DNA of 64,000 bases from Euglena gracilis (lineage: Eukaryota; Euglenida; Euglenophyceae; Euglenales), in the NCBI GenBank assembly GCA_039621445.1, contig CP154955.1:45097540-45161539 (forward strand). Reading direction: 5' to 3'. The notes under the pieces are model-generated. The model had not been told where the DNA came from, ran no database searches, and saw only the letters and a program-made list of their open reading frames with translations. Positions 48,346 through 62,514 of the stretch are shown piece after piece; positions within the stretch are counted from its first letter, which is position 1; the number at the start of each line of letters is the position of its first letter. Position numbers and translations under genes: made by a program.

Positions 48346-49365
48346 TGACGACACACGCGCCCCAAAAATTCCTTTTTTTTTGTGTGGCTTTCGGTCCCTC
48401 AGTTCAGCCAGACTCTGGGTTCTGGAACCAAATAATTCAAAATTTGGGGGGGGGATGTTATTTTTCGCCAACCGCCTGGGGGTGCCTCTGAATCAGTAGG
48501 GGGGGGGGAGCCTGGACAAAAAGGTTGAGGGGGGGGAGAACACCTTCCTTCTCCTCGATCCACCTTCCTTGGCCCAAATCCGGCTTGAACTCCTTTCCCA
48601 ATGGTCTTTTCACTGTGCAATGGTGTATCTCCCTTTTATCATAATTCCGATGATATTTTTGGGAATTTGCATCATTTCATGCCTTTGCGTCCGCAGATGA
48701 TTTCGATGCAAAACAAAACGCAGTGACACAGTGTAAAAAGTTTTCTGGACCCTGCAGCAGTTTATTTATCCCCTCGATCAATTGGAGGTTGTCCCTCTGC
48801 AAATTGTCACAAAGTCCCTCTGTCATGCATGGCATGCAACAACTGCCGGAGGGGGAGGCGGTGCAAAAATCCCAAGTCCCAAGGGTAAAAGGAGCAACAG
48901 GCTCCGCCAGCCACTCCACAGGCTCCGCACTCTCAAAAAGTAAAAAAAAAAAGTGGGAGGCAGGGTCCTGGTCCTTTGCCGCATTTTTGTCATTTTCACA
49001 TTTTTTTGCAGGGAAGGTCCGGGTGGTTTCCTGCCACAGAGTCCTCACTGACACCTCTCAAAAATTCCATTTTTTTTGGCCGAAGTCCCTGGGGTCACAC
49101 CGCCAAAAACAAATTTTTGCTCATTTTTTGCCTTTGCTTGCCGGCGTGTTTCCGAGTCCCCCTGACCTACACAGCTGAAATGAACAAAATTGGAAGTTTG
49201 CGCGTATGCGCAAACCAACATAAAATCCTTCAGTGGAATCTGGCTGCCTAAGTGCTGTTCAAGTGAGGGAGGGTGATGGACTTGGAAAAAATGCAGGGGA
49301 CTGGGCGAGGAAGCTTTGAGAAGGTGTGATCCGGTGCCTTTGGTGTGCCAGAGGGGATGGGCAGG
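48346..49365. other. No supported gene
   Basis: 48640-49250 is open in both directions in places (a 151-codon plus frame at 48723), but the translations show no motif. GCGCGTATGCGCAAACCAAC at about 49200 is a GTGCGC-type half palindrome. Confidence 0.4.
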
Positions 49366-49590
49366 AGACCCCCGGGGGGAGGGGGGGGGAGGGGGGGTGG
49401 GTCCGCCCCCCCCCCCCCGAGGTCCCCCCGGGGGGATATACTTTTCGGCGCCGAAGGCGCCGAAAAAGTGCTATTTTAGCACCTTTCGTGATTTTTCGGC
49501 CATTTTTTTGTGGGCCCCCGGGACCCCCCCCGGCCCCCCCCAGGGGGTGGGTGGGTGGGGGGGACCCCCCCGGTCTTAAAAAAACCCCTG
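49366..49590. repeat. Repeat family A, copy 3
   Basis: Very close to copy 1: GGGGGGTGGGTCCG, ATATACTTTTCGGCGCCGAA, GGCGCCGAAAAAGTGC, TTTTCGGCCATTTTTTTGTG and GGTCTTAAAAAAACCCCTG. It is the best preserved, with the central CGGCGCCGAAGGCGCCG palindrome intact. Confidence 0.88.
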
Positions 49591-49805
49591 GGTGAGACAC
49601 CCGCACACAAGGCGTCAGTGGGGATTTGATGAACAGCAGCGGCGTCAGAAAGGTCCGCCCCAATAATCCGAGACAGAAAGGTCCACCCTGACACACACAG
49701 CTCTTCTTTGCATGTCAGCTTCAGGCTTTGACCCAACAGTGTGCAGTGGATGACTCAGGCAGAGGAGTGGGAGGGGGTGCCCCCCCCCCCCGAATTCTTG
49801 TGGCC

Positions 49806-52228
<2,423 letters not shown>

Positions 52229-52229
52229 T

Positions 52230-53216
52230 GGCCCAGCGTGCACCACCGCAGCACTGGCTCACTGTAGCCCGCCTGTACCTCACAGACCATCTGCCATACG
52301 AAGGGGAAGCCCGATGTGCGCAATTTGCCTGGACGTTCTAACACGTGCTCCTGACGCTGAAACCTGTTGCTCCTTCGCATTGCAGAGGCAGCTGCGCCGG
52401 TAGCAGCATGCGATTGTTTATTATCGATTAAGGAATAGTTGTGTGCAAGAAGTGGTGAAAAATTAATTTTTTTGCATTCTAGCCGAGGGATGTTGGTTCG
52501 TAACTGTTGACAGGTTGATGGTCCGGCCATTCCTATCGGGGGTATTACAAACCCGCGTAAAATCAGGCACCCCCTTTGTATCAAGTCCCAAGACCTAACG
52601 TATCCAGCTGTGCAGAATACAGGCCCGTCCATTTGCGTTGTGTCGGTTCATTTGTGTTGGCCCCCACCCTCCATGCGCTTGAAGCAAGACTGGCTGCAAA
52701 GTTGTTGTGTCCATCTACTGAACTGGGTACCCAGGGAGCATTAATCATCCAGCACACCGTACAGATGTGGAATTATCATTAATTAATTCAGGATGGTGTA
52801 ACACTCGGGGAGCCCATACCTCAAACTGCAGCAAAGCCCAAATGTCTGAAATTTGTTTTCTATCAGTGGCTGTGGGTGCACAGCAATGCCTTTGCAGTCG
52901 TTTCCATGCCCTTGCTCCCACACATCTTTTTTAACCACCGGAATACATCATTTTTTAGCGTCTCAGCTTTTTTCTTCTTTTGCATAAAAACTCTTTAAAT
53001 GGACCCACGCCACAAGTTTGTTCCTCTGAGTTTATGTCTGTGTCTTTGTCAATGTATGTGTGTGCCTGCATGTGTCTGTGACTGTGTGGCGATTGTGTTG
53101 TGTGTGCTGTGCGCACCCGTGTGTATCTGTGGTTCTGTGTGTTTCATGCGCAGGTTTTGTATTGTGCTGTGTGTTGTTAATACACACAAGTGTGTGCTGT
53201 TACACAGGTGCATGCT
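52230..53216. other. Spacer or long intron
   Basis: No supported exon. 53040-53216 is TG-rich. Confidence 0.4.
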
Positions 53217-53366
53217 GTTACATAGCTGTGCCGCCACACCACTGTTTGTTGTCACACAGGTGTGTGCCATTACACAGCTGTGCTGCCACGCCGCTGTTTG
53301 TTGGTACACAGGTGTGTGCCATTACACAGCTGCGCTGTCACGCCGCGGTTTGTTGTTGCACAGGTG
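53217..53366. repeat. 60-bp minisatellite, about 2.5 units
   Basis: The unit includes GTGTGTGCCATTACACAGCT, GTGCTGCCACGCCGCTGTTT and GTTGGTACACAG. Units differ by a few bases. Confidence 0.85.
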
Positions 53367-53400
53367 ATCGGCCTGCTCCGCGGGGCGTACCCCGTGCCCC

Positions 53401-53515
53401 ATGTCCGCCGTGCTCACCCTGCGGGTCCGCTGCGCCCGAGGCTGGACCCTGCGCCTGCCGGGCCTCTCCCTCTTCCTCCGCATCGGCGACCACTCGGCCC
53501 AGACCAGAGTTTTCT
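53401..53515 (+). CDS. Candidate exon, possibly the RPAIN-like zinc-finger region
   Basis: A plus frame reads CPMSAVLTLRVRCARGWTLR, then LPGLSLFLRIGDHSAQTR. The order C-P...L...C-x-x-G-W...L...H matches an RPAIN C-terminal domain loosely, but two expected cysteines are replaced. The frame cannot be joined to exon 4 with standard splice sites, and another frame is Cys-rich (CPPCSPCG...CAC). Tentative. Confidence 0.3.
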
Positions 53516-54439
53516 TTTTTTTGGCGGTGATGGCTCCCACGGTGGGGTTGGGTCTGCCGTGGGTCGGCCGCCGGATCCACCCCACTCCGCCCTCTCCTGC
53601 GGTTGAGGCTGCGGTTGAGCTGGCCAGTGAGATGGGTGGACAAGTGCTTTCAGAGTGCACAGGTGTCCCCTCTGCCGACTTGACGTGGCGCCCAAAGGAA
53701 ATTCCTGGTGCCGACAGGGACCCGAGATATCGTGGACGGCACCGTCTGCTGGGACCAAGACAGGCCATCCCGTCATAGTTTGGTTTTTCTGGGACAAAGA
53801 GGAAGAGAAAGATGCCGCATTTTTTTTTATTTTCTTTTGTGTCATGAAGAAAAACACAAAAAAAACCTCTCGAATGAGCACCAAAATGTTGAATGAAATT
53901 TCTCAAATGTTTTTTCCCCCAGATATGATTGGACTGAAAGCAATAATTTTTTGGAAAACGGAGAAAAGGATTTCCATCAAATACTCTTGCTAGTTTTCCC
54001 TGTTAGGTTGTTTGGTTAAGTATTTTGTGAAGATCTGCTTGAAATGCCTCTACGGCCGCCCTTGCCTGATTCATTGAGCCGTGCCCGTTGTCCAGAGTCT
54101 TCCTCCCTTGATTTGCATCCCAACCCTTCCATGGATAAGGTCCCCATTTGATTGTGCAATTGGTGATTGTGTATCGGTGTGAGTATTGGTCTGGATGCCC
54201 CCCACGCCGGCCGAACCCCCCACTGCCCATGCATGTCCATGCCCACGCACAGCAATTGCGACCACGGTATATTTTAAGCTAGCGAAGGCCCCCCTGGGTG
54301 GGGGGCGAGCTACCCCCCTCCCCCCCCAGGGACTAAACTCTGAACTCGCTGACTTATGACTACCCTCCGCTGTATTCAAAATTTTCAGAAATTCGGACTT
54401 TTGGAGATTTTCTCATGGAAAATAGATTTTTTTTGAAGG
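53516..54439. other. No supported gene; degenerate family O block
   Basis: 54325-54400 has a divergent family O segment (GGACTAAACTCTGAACTCGC). The remaining frames are unsupported. Confidence 0.4.
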
Positions 54440-55600
54440 TTAAGAGTTGAGCGGACCTCATTTTTCCTTAGGCGGCGCATCTCGCACTTCAGCTTTTTTG
54501 GTCGATTTGCGCATTTTCGGAAGCCGACCAAAAACCACTTTGAGCACCGGTGTTGCAAGGGGTGAGAGCGCGGCAGCAGGATTGAACAAAGTATGGGCGA
54601 TTTCTCATTTTTGGCCCCCGGCTCTCCCAGGAATTATGTTTTTCTTCTGTTTTTTCTTTGAGGTCGGAATGCCACAAAAAACCCCCGGAACTACCCCCCA
54701 AAGTGAAATAACACCGACAAAAACACCAAAACCTCAGTACCTCCACCCTCCATTCCCTGTGTGGCAACTGCCAGCGCCAGGGGGTGTCTGGAGATGGGGT
54801 GGCAGGTCCACCCCTTTGCTTGCTTTCTGAAGTTTTGCAGCACTTTGTGGAGTTTTTGAAGTTGGTTACGAAAGGAGTGGAAGTGCACATGCCACATAAA
54901 CAACGGACTGTTCGAGAATTCTGCCACTGGGGGTTGACCAGGGGGACACAGAACACAGGAGGATTGCCACCAGTTTCCTGTTGAATTCGGTGGCAAGTTG
55001 TCCATCAATGCCCCACTGATATTTAAGGTTCTATGGCACCCACACAACAACAAAAATGATGTCCGTGTGCGCAAATGCGCACACGGACGATGTGCGCATG
55101 CGCACACTGACCACTTTAAAACAAACCAAGAGCCTCCAATGGCAGTGCGTTTGGAGCTGGAAAATGAATGTGACAGCACGGTGATCTTACCTTCTTTGTG
55201 TTCCTGTGGTGCTGCACCCCCTCTTTTGAATGCTGCTGGTATGTTTGGGCGGTTGGTGTGTGCAAATGCGCTCATCAAAAAAAATGTTTCTTTTCACGAT
55301 TGTGGGAACCAACCATATTTTTTTTTCCATTTTGAAGCCTTGGCAACAGGGACTTCTGAGACAAAAAAAAGGATCGAAACAGGAGGAGAGCAGATTGTGG
55401 AGGTGTTGTGCTCAAAGAGGTGTTGAAAGGTGTGTCTGAGATAGGTCAAATGAAGCGTGTCGGTGTATTGCATAATATGGCTCCATCAGTGATTTTCATG
55501 TCAGCAGCAAATCAATATGAAGCCAATGAACTGTGCCTCGTTTTCGGACTAAAATACTGGGGGTGAAGGGAACTAAACTCAGTTTTTCAGGATAAAACCC
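54440..55600. mobile_element. Decayed mobile element, family H copy 2
   Basis: Collinear with 6.42-7.74 kb (see copy 1). The longest reading here (LLSEVLQHFVEFLKLVTKGV, then VHMPHKQRTVREFCHWG) and a second (MAVRLELENECDSTVILPSL) are better preserved than in copy 1, though still broken. Four GTGCGC-type palindromes lie within or beside it (55065-55110 and 55255-55285). Transposon class not recognised. Confidence 0.6.
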
Positions 55601-55784
55601 GAAAATGTTGTTTATTTTCATACTTCAGGGGCCCAAAATGGGTTTTCACAGCTTCAATTGCCCATGCCTGAATTCGGGCCCGCGCTTTTAGTTGTGTTTA
55701 AGTTCTACAAAATGCCTCGCATTTAAGGATTTCCAAACTGCAGTGGTGCTACACATTCTGAATGGTACGCCTGTTCAGTTGCAC

Positions 55785-56290
55785 GAGTGGTTGGTGTGCG
55801 CAGATGCGCAAACAGACCAAAAAATCTTTTTTCGTATTTGCACAAACCAACCACTTGGACAGTTTTACAAACACATGAATTTCGGCAGGCACACATGGTC
55901 TCTTTCACAGTTGCGCAAATGGTTGATGTGCGCATTTGCGCACACCGTCCATTTGCGCATTTGCCCACACCGACCACCAATATCTCACACAGCCAAATTT
56001 CAGGGTATTATTTCAGGCTTAGGCACACCTCACCAAATTTTTCAGTCAATATCCTAAATTAATGAGCAAGGAATTGCAAGGTTCTAAACACACCTGCTGG
56101 GTGTTGTGTATATTATATGCTGTGGTATACCCTTAGGCACCCAGTTTGTCAAAGTCCCTGCTTCCATCTCCAATGCCTGGGGCACCACATCACATCCTGC
56201 TTATATTTTTGGGTTTTTGGGTCATATCTTGTCATTTTCATAAAAAATGTGCTGTGCGCATTTGCGCACATCGACAAAGAAAAAAGCTCA
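55785..56290. repeat. GTGCGCA-type palindromes
   Basis: Units at about 55795 (GGTGTGCGCAGATGCGCAAA), 55912, 55925-55975 (two in tandem) and 56255 (GTGCGCATTTGCGCACATCG). Flanking TTTGCACAAACCAACC matches the 4.9-5.4 kb cluster. Confidence 0.8.
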
Positions 56291-56800
56291 AGTGCGAGAT
56301 CGCCGCCTAAGTTTTAGAGTTTGACCTCACAATACGAAAAAATTGCCTTTTGGATTTCTGGGTCAGTGGGGGTCACAAATTTCCACCAGTACCCCATCTG
56401 TAGTTGACTTGCATTCTTTTTTTTGTCTGGTTTCCTGCAAATTAACAGCTTTTTGCCTTTTTGGCCATTTTTTTTTGGCCATTTTGGACCACTTTTGGCT
56501 ACTTTTGACCACCGTGGGCTGCATTTTGGCATTTTAGACCATTTTTGGCTGCTTCTGGCTATTTTTGCACATTTGTGTCCATTTTAGGCCACTTCTGACT
56601 GCTTTTTATCCACTTTTTGCCCCCTTTTGGCCATTCTTGGCCATTTTGTGCACAGATTCGGTGACCATTGGTACAGTTTTGATAAGATCTGCCGGCAAAA
56701 CCAGGTGATTTGGGCCAAAAACACCGAAAATGACCAAATTCACCCAAAATGCTGTTTTATTGCAATTTTATAATTGATGAATTCCCGATCCCCCCCCCCA
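56291..56800. other. GGCCATTTTTGG-rich spacer
   Basis: 56455-56650 consists of repeated TTTTGGCCATTTTTGGCCA and TTTTGACCA-like units of about 12-15 bp. 56335-56390 repeats the TTTCTGGGTCAGTGGGGG block found at 48160-48190. No gene. Confidence 0.6.
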
Positions 56801-56808
56801 AGGCAACC

Positions 56809-56889
56809 CACCGGAACCCCACCGGATCCCACCGGATCCCACCGGATCCCACTGGATCCCACCGGATCCCACCGGACCCCACCGGAGAC
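56809..56889. repeat. 10-bp minisatellite ACCGGATCCC, about 8 units
   Basis: Eight nearly identical units of ACCGGATCCC, several containing GGATCC. Confidence 0.95.
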
Positions 56890-56944
56890 CAAAAACCGGG
56901 GATGACTGTCCTTGCCTGGTGGGGGATACACCTTTTTCTCTCCG

Positions 56945-57050
56945 ACTCGCAATAAACTATCACCTAAGCTACGTAATCGCTGACCTGTCATTACAGTTAC
57001 CTGTCACCTGCCTCTGTACTGGCTGACTTGACAGGTGACAGGGTGGGGAG
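56945..57050. repeat. Repeat family O, copy 3
   Basis: AAACTATCACCTAAGC...TCGCTGACCTGTCATTACAG...GACTTGACAGGTGACAG. It has the same palindromic design as 48232-48320. Confidence 0.8.
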
Positions 57051-57587
57051 GGTGGGTTGGCAATTTCCAGTGCTTCACCGTCCTCGCATCAGCACATTTT
57101 AATTTCTGTCCAATTCCCAAAGGTAATTAGGCAGCTGCCATTTTAAAGTCACCCATTTTTTTCAAGCGGAGTAGGATGCTCCATGAGGACGGTTGTTGAG
57201 TGACCCCCTGCAACTCGTCCTGCCCATTTTCAGAACCCTAAGAGAAGTTGGTGGCCTGAAGACAGTATTTGACCTCCCAGTCTTGTGTCAAGAGTTTTGT
57301 GGGGCTTATGAACTGGACCATACCACTGCTTTTGTGCATGCGCCAGTGCATGCACACATGCGCATGCGCGCATCTTTAGCCTGGTGTGTGTGTGGTGGGT
57401 GGATGGGTTGATGGGTGGGTGGGTATGTGGGTGTGTTGTGCGTGTGTGTGTGCCTGCGTGTGTGCGTGGGTGCGCACGCGCGCGCGTGTGTGTGTGTGTG
57501 TGTGTGTGTGTGCGACCATGTCTGTGTGTGTGCGTGCATGTGTGTGTGTGTGTGTGTGGGTGGGTGGGTGGGTGTCTTATGTATTGC

Positions 57588-57619
<32 letters not shown>

Positions 57620-57690
57620 GCGTGTGTGTGTGTAAAGCTGGGTATGTCTATATTTTTATGGGGGGATATTCTGGACGTTGGTGGATGGTT
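57051..57690. other. Spacer with (TG)n, upstream of the orphan gene
   Basis: 57385-57632 is TG/GGGTGG-rich simple sequence. CATGCGCATGCGCGCAT lies at about 57357. The promoter of the gene starting at 57698 should be here, but no element stands out. Confidence 0.5.
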
Positions 57691-57697
57691 TGTGAAC

Positions 57698-59092
57698 ATG
57701 CAATCATCCCCCCTCCCCACAAATGTGATTCTCACCCTCGTGGAGTGTGGGAAGCAGTGCTGCGAACGGGACTCCCCACTGATTATCGATGGGTACACAC
57801 GGCAGGGCCCGGAGCCCATCTTCCACAGCAACCACAAGCTTCCCCGCCTGGCGGTGGAGAAGCTGAAGCCGGTCAGCTACCCACCAGGACGCCTGCCGAT
57901 GTCATCATCGAATCGGTGCAGATTAACCACCGGGGACACACACAAAGCAAGCTAAAGAAAAGCTAAAGAAAAGCTAATGAAAATCGCGAAACATAAAAGA
58001 ATTAAACAAATTTCATTTTGAAGTCTCATTTCAGTTTGAAATTTAAAATGCCATGACATTTATACATTGCCTTTTTTCTTTCTTGTGTTTTTTATTTTGG
58101 TCAGCTTCTGGCATTTGATTCCACCTCACCGGGAAGAGGGAGCAGCCGCGCTCCCCCGCTTCACGGCCCAGTGTTCCTGGAGCTGGACCTCCTGCTGCGG
58201 CCGGCCCCCCCAGAGCTGTTGGCCCGCCGGCGCGCTGCGGGCCCCCAGCGGCCCGCCCCCCTCCGACCCCGCCCGGCCGCGCCGCTGACCCCGTCGGACC
58301 CCGGCAGCCCCGCCTGCTCCACCCGCCCAGCCACGGCCCCGGGACCCGCGGAGTGGTGTGTCTCCCACGAAGTGGGGGGGGGGGACCTGCACGCCTCCCG
58401 GTCCTTCTGGTCCTGCTGCTCTCAGAGATTTTCTCGACTGACCTGGCGGGGGGACCGATCTTGCTGATCCCTCCTCTGGAGGTCCATTTTTGTGTAGGTT
58501 GGGTCGTATTGGGTCCGTCGCATTTATTTGGGCGGTGGGCGTGCATTCATCGAAATCCCATGCATCTCTTCGTGTCCCCCCACCCCGGGGAACACTTGCC
58601 GGGTGCTGGGGAAGGGCGGAACCCCTCCCCCCTGCAGCAATACCGCGGCCCCTTACCCCCGCTGCCATGCCGTCAACCACCCCCTGGGGCACCCACAGCA
58701 AGACCCGGACTGGCAGCCCCGTCGCCTCCGCTCGCCCCCAGACTCCGACAGGCCGAGCAGGACGGCCCGCCCGATGTGCAGCCTCCGGGGGAGTCATCGA
58801 CGGTGGGTCGACTCCCTCCCCACCTGCCTTCCTGTGCACCCCCCCCCCCACCGACCAGTTCTTCCCATTAACCCCCCCCCCCGACCCCCGACCCCTTGGA
58901 GGGTGGGGTACAGCCATAGGTGGTGGGGTCCAGGCCGTTCATGCCCCAGGTAACTCACTCCCCTGGAAAAGGGAGAGGAAACAAAATGATTTTTGGGAAA
59001 GTTCAAAAATCCAACGCAAAGGTATTATAATTGTTTCCAGCGCCGAGTGCCTCCACTCTGAGTTCCTCTCCAGAGGTGGAATATTCTGTTAA
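57698..59092 (+). CDS. Complete orphan gene, 4 exons, 213 codons
   Basis: Exons 57698-57871, 58105-58355, 58638-58802 and 59041-59092 join with canonical GT-AG sites and consistent phases from ATG to TAA. Exon 1 encodes [40 protein letters not shown] and [11 protein letters not shown]. Exon 2 encodes [20 protein letters not shown], then [20 protein letters not shown] and a Pro/Ala-rich stretch. Exon 3 is Arg/Pro/His-rich ([20 protein letters not shown]). Exon 4 ends [16 protein letters not shown]. Exon 1 looks like a folded module with three Cys; the rest looks disordered. No family is recognised. The consistent splice chain makes it very likely real; alternative 3' exons are possible. Confidence 0.65.
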
Positions 59093-60115
59093 CATCCTGC
59101 TGTGCCTGAGGGGGCGAGGTGTCTTTTTGAAAATGAATGGCTTTATGTCTTTACATTTGAAAGAGTGGAAGGTGGCCCTCCCCGTAACGCTTGAGGATTG
59201 TCCACGCCCATATGTCGTATCCACTGGCCCGTACCATTTGGGGGGGTCATTCAGGTATCGCCCCCCCCCCCTTCAGTCAACCTTTACCTTTGCTGGTGGT
59301 TCGAACACATGGCAGTTACAAATAGCCCACATTTTGTCTTTCCGGGCTTTGAAATTGCGACAATGGCTTTCCACGAACTCTAAGGCGCTAAAATGCATTT
59401 TTAGTTCCCTCAGGGAGGTGCACTCGGCCAACATGCAGAAATCAATCACTGATTCCTGTGGCGGCTTCCTGAATGAGGAACACATCCACCAGGTTGGCTC
59501 TGTGATGACCATCAGCGGTTTTCAGGTTTTTGTTCTGCTTGCGGGTTTTGTGTTTGATAAAACCGAAAACTGGCAGTGGGTTAGGGGATGCAAATGAACC
59601 CTCCATGGCGGTGGGATATAGAGTTTAATGGACACCTTTGGGGGGGGACAATGCTGGGGGGTGTAATGGTTCTCCTTTCAAGAGACTTTTTTTTTGTGGC
59701 GGGTGCGCGCGTGCACGCGCGCGTGTGTGCATGTGTACATGCGTTCGTATGGGTGGTTAGGTGTTACGTTGTGTGTGTTGTGTGTTGCAGGTGGGAGAAA
59801 ACATGCAAGCTGCATAATTTGCATTTTTTGCATAAATGAATACCTTGAAATTTTTCATTTTTTTTTTGCATAATTTGAATTTTTTTCGCATAGTGAAACA
59901 TTTGAGAAAAGGAGCATTTTTTGCATTTTTTTCTGCATATTTTTTCGTTCGAATTTTTTTTTGAGTAATTGTAACTGGAAGTTGCATACCTCACATTTTT
60001 TCTTACCAATTTCACATCACCAGTAGTTGCATTATGAAATATAAGTGGATGCAACTGAGTGAACCAACCATATCACTTTGCAAGTTTGCACCACATTTCC
60101 TTTTGGTGTTGCATT
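59093..60115. other. Spacer; weak exon candidate and T-rich TTGCA repeats
   Basis: 59400-59512 is open with SITDSCGGFLNEEHIHQVGS in one plus frame and could be an exon. 59800-59990 is T-rich with TTTTTTGCA repeats like 33.2-33.7 kb. 59700-59750 has GCGCGCGTGCACGCGCGCGT. Confidence 0.4.
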
Positions 60116-60296
60116 TTGGTGTATGTGGGTGTGGTGTGTGGTGTGTGCCGTGTGTGTGGCTGTGTGTGTATGTGGTGTGTGGTGTGTGTCGAGTGTGTGG
60201 CGGTGTGTGTATGTGTGTGTGGTGTGTGGTGTGTGCCGTGTGTGTGGCTGTGTGTGTATGTGGGCGTGGCGTGTGCTGTGTGTCAAGTGTGTGGCT
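60116..60296. repeat. GTGTG-rich minisatellite, about 60-bp period
   Basis: About three units of GTGTGGTGTGTGCCGTGTGT plus GTGGCTGTGTGTGTATGTGG. Confidence 0.9.
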
Positions 60297-60440
60297 CAGC
60301 CACTGGCCTGCCCTGGCCCCGAGGCCCCGCCCCTCCCGCCCCGCGCTCGCAGCCACCTCCGCCCCGGCCGGCGTCGCCCTCCGCCTCGAGGGGCGTGCCA
60401 GGAGGGCAGCGGCCCCGCGGCGCACCCATGTCTGCTTCCC
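60297..60440. other. GC-rich exon-like island, strand unresolved
   Basis: Pro/Arg-rich in plus frames and Ala/Arg-rich on the minus strand. No motif. Confidence 0.2.
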
Positions 60441-60845
60441 TGCTGGTGTTGCATGGGACGGCCCGGCCCTATTGTGTGTGGGGTGGTGCCGGCCTGTCTC
60501 ACACAAGACGACTTGTCTCACACAAACGGAGAACGATTTTGTTTCCCCCAAATATCAAATCTATTGTTTTACCTATTTTAATATTTTATATATATTTTTA
60601 TGTATATATTCATATGTATTATAGTGCTTTGGCAAGGTTTCTGTGTTCCTTTGACTGACTCTGTGGAGTGGCAGACCAAATAATGTTTCAACCTGCGATC
60701 CATTTTGCTCCAATGGACACCTTGTTTGCCCCCTCCCTTGTGAGAGAAAAGCAACGAGGCTCGTTTCTCTACTTTCTGTTGCTCAGAAATGGCTGTGTAT
60801 ATCTAATATGCTTGTGTGAATAATCAATTTTTTTCCAACCAAGGT

Positions 60846-61070
60846 GGCCCGGCTGCGACCCAAGCAGCCACCCCACCCCTCATGTCACCACCCGTCGACT
60901 GGCAATATTTATGGGGGGAAGGGCATTCCGATAATCACGCAGCCATGCCACTGACCCGCCGCGCGCAGTCCCCCTCCCCGGCACTGAGCCGGCCGCGGCA
61001 TCACTCCCCTCCGCCGGCAATATCCGAGGCCTTGCTGGTCCCAACGGCCTCAGATGGTGTGCAGGCACCC
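60846..61070 (+). CDS. Candidate Ser/Pro-rich exon
   Basis: One plus frame reads ATPPLMSPPVDWQYLWGEGH, then RRAQSPSPALSRPRHHSPPP. The S-P repeats suggest a disordered phosphorylatable region. It could belong with 61370-61462 and 62127-62280. Confidence 0.35.
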
Positions 61071-61369
61071 CTTTTTAAGCCTGTCCATTTTTGCGCCTGT
61101 TTTTCTTAGCAGGTCCGCAACAGACCCAGCAAGACCATTTGATCAATCGTTTTGCCTTTTTTGAAAGAAAAATGAAAGCTCGCTTTCCTGAAGAATAATT
61201 GGTGCCGAAATACCTGCCCACCGCAAGGGACATCTCTTTGATTGATGACATTCTTTTTCACAGCAGTTAGAAGTTGGAAGCAAGCAGTTCAACTCCTTCC
61301 CTACCAACAAACAAACAGGCAACCTATTTTTTGTAAGTTATTTTTTCATATTTTTTTTATAATTTTCAG

Positions 61370-61462
61370 ATTGTGTCCCTTCAAGTCGCGACCGACACGT
61401 TTAGGGAAAATGGGCGTCTGTCAGGGAAGTGGCCATCGCCCCAACGCCCCCGCTCCCCAAAC
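61370..61462 (+). CDS. Candidate exon with good splice sites
   Basis: A TTTTCAG acceptor and an AAC^GTGAGA donor enclose exactly 31 codons: IVSLQVATDTFRENGRLSGK, then WPSPQRPRSPN. Probably part of the Ser/Pro-rich gene of this region. No family is recognised. Confidence 0.5.
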
Positions 61463-62126
61463 GTGAGACTCCATCACCCGACCGAAGCCTGCTCGCCTCT
61501 TTCCTCCCGCCCCCCGACGCACAGAGCCGGCCCTCCAACTGGGCCAGCCTGTGTGGGTGGCTCGGCTCATCGTCTGTGTGGGATGGCCAAGCCACCTGGT
61601 TTCATATCGCGCGGTATGAAGCACCAACACTTGTGCCGGCAAACCTGCGATGCGTGCATGTGGTATTAGTTGCAGGCAAATTCAAGTGCCAGGCTGTATT
61701 CACATGGCATCTGGTGGGTTAAAGTGACCAGGCTTCTTTTTAGGGATGTGCGCACCCCCCCCCCAGGAGGGTGGGTGCTATGGGCAGGCGGCGGGGGGGG
61801 GGGTAGTAGGACATTTTTGACCCCGCGGGGGAGGGGGAAGGTTTTTGGGGTGGGTAGCAAACCCAGTGCCAAAGGCGCCGGTTCCTGAAAGGAGCCATTT
61901 TCAAAGGAACTTTGAGTTGGTCGGCAGGCACCGGGCCCAAATCCCACCCCCCCCCAGGGGAGGGGGTGCCTGCTGTGGGCCGGCTCCCATACCACAAGGC
62001 ACCCCCTCCACCCGAGTTTGGCAAAAATCAGCATATGCTCATGACGTGTGTTCCTTTAGAAGTGCAGCTGCGGCAGTCAGCTGTGCGGCAAGTGTGTGTT
62101 GGTGCGGCAAGCCAAACCCTTCTCCT

Positions 62127-62285
62127 CAGTTGGCGCGGGGCGTGGACGGCGCTGCCCCCGGCACAGCGTCGCCGCGGCAGCCCCACCCCAGGACCCTGGC
62201 GTCGCCTGGCAAGTCCCTGTCCCGCCGCTCCCACAGTCCCCGTGGGTCGGAAGATGGCCTCCCCGCCTACGCCCACGGGTTCATT
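62127..62285 (+). CDS. Candidate Ser/Arg/Pro-rich exon
   Basis: After CTCCTCAG the plus frame reads LARGVDGAAPGTASPRQPHP, then RTLASPGKSLSRRSHSPRGS. Composition agrees with 60.85 and 61.37 kb. Boundaries not proven. Confidence 0.4.
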
Positions 62286-62294
62286 TGCCAACTT

Positions 62295-62500
62295 CTCGCC
62301 CTTTTATTTCACCCCTTGTACATATATACATGTATATATTATAATATGTAATATATATTTGTATATATTACGTATATTATACATATTATATGATATATTA
62401 TACATGTATGTATATATAATTACGTATGCAGCATATAATTATGTACATGTATATGTACATGCATATGTATGTATATGTATATATGTGTGCATGTCATATA
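62295..62500. repeat. TA-rich simple sequence
   Basis: TATATA/TACATGTATATG repeats of about 200 bp. Confidence 0.9.
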
Positions 62501-62514
62501 ATTTTTCCTTTTTT

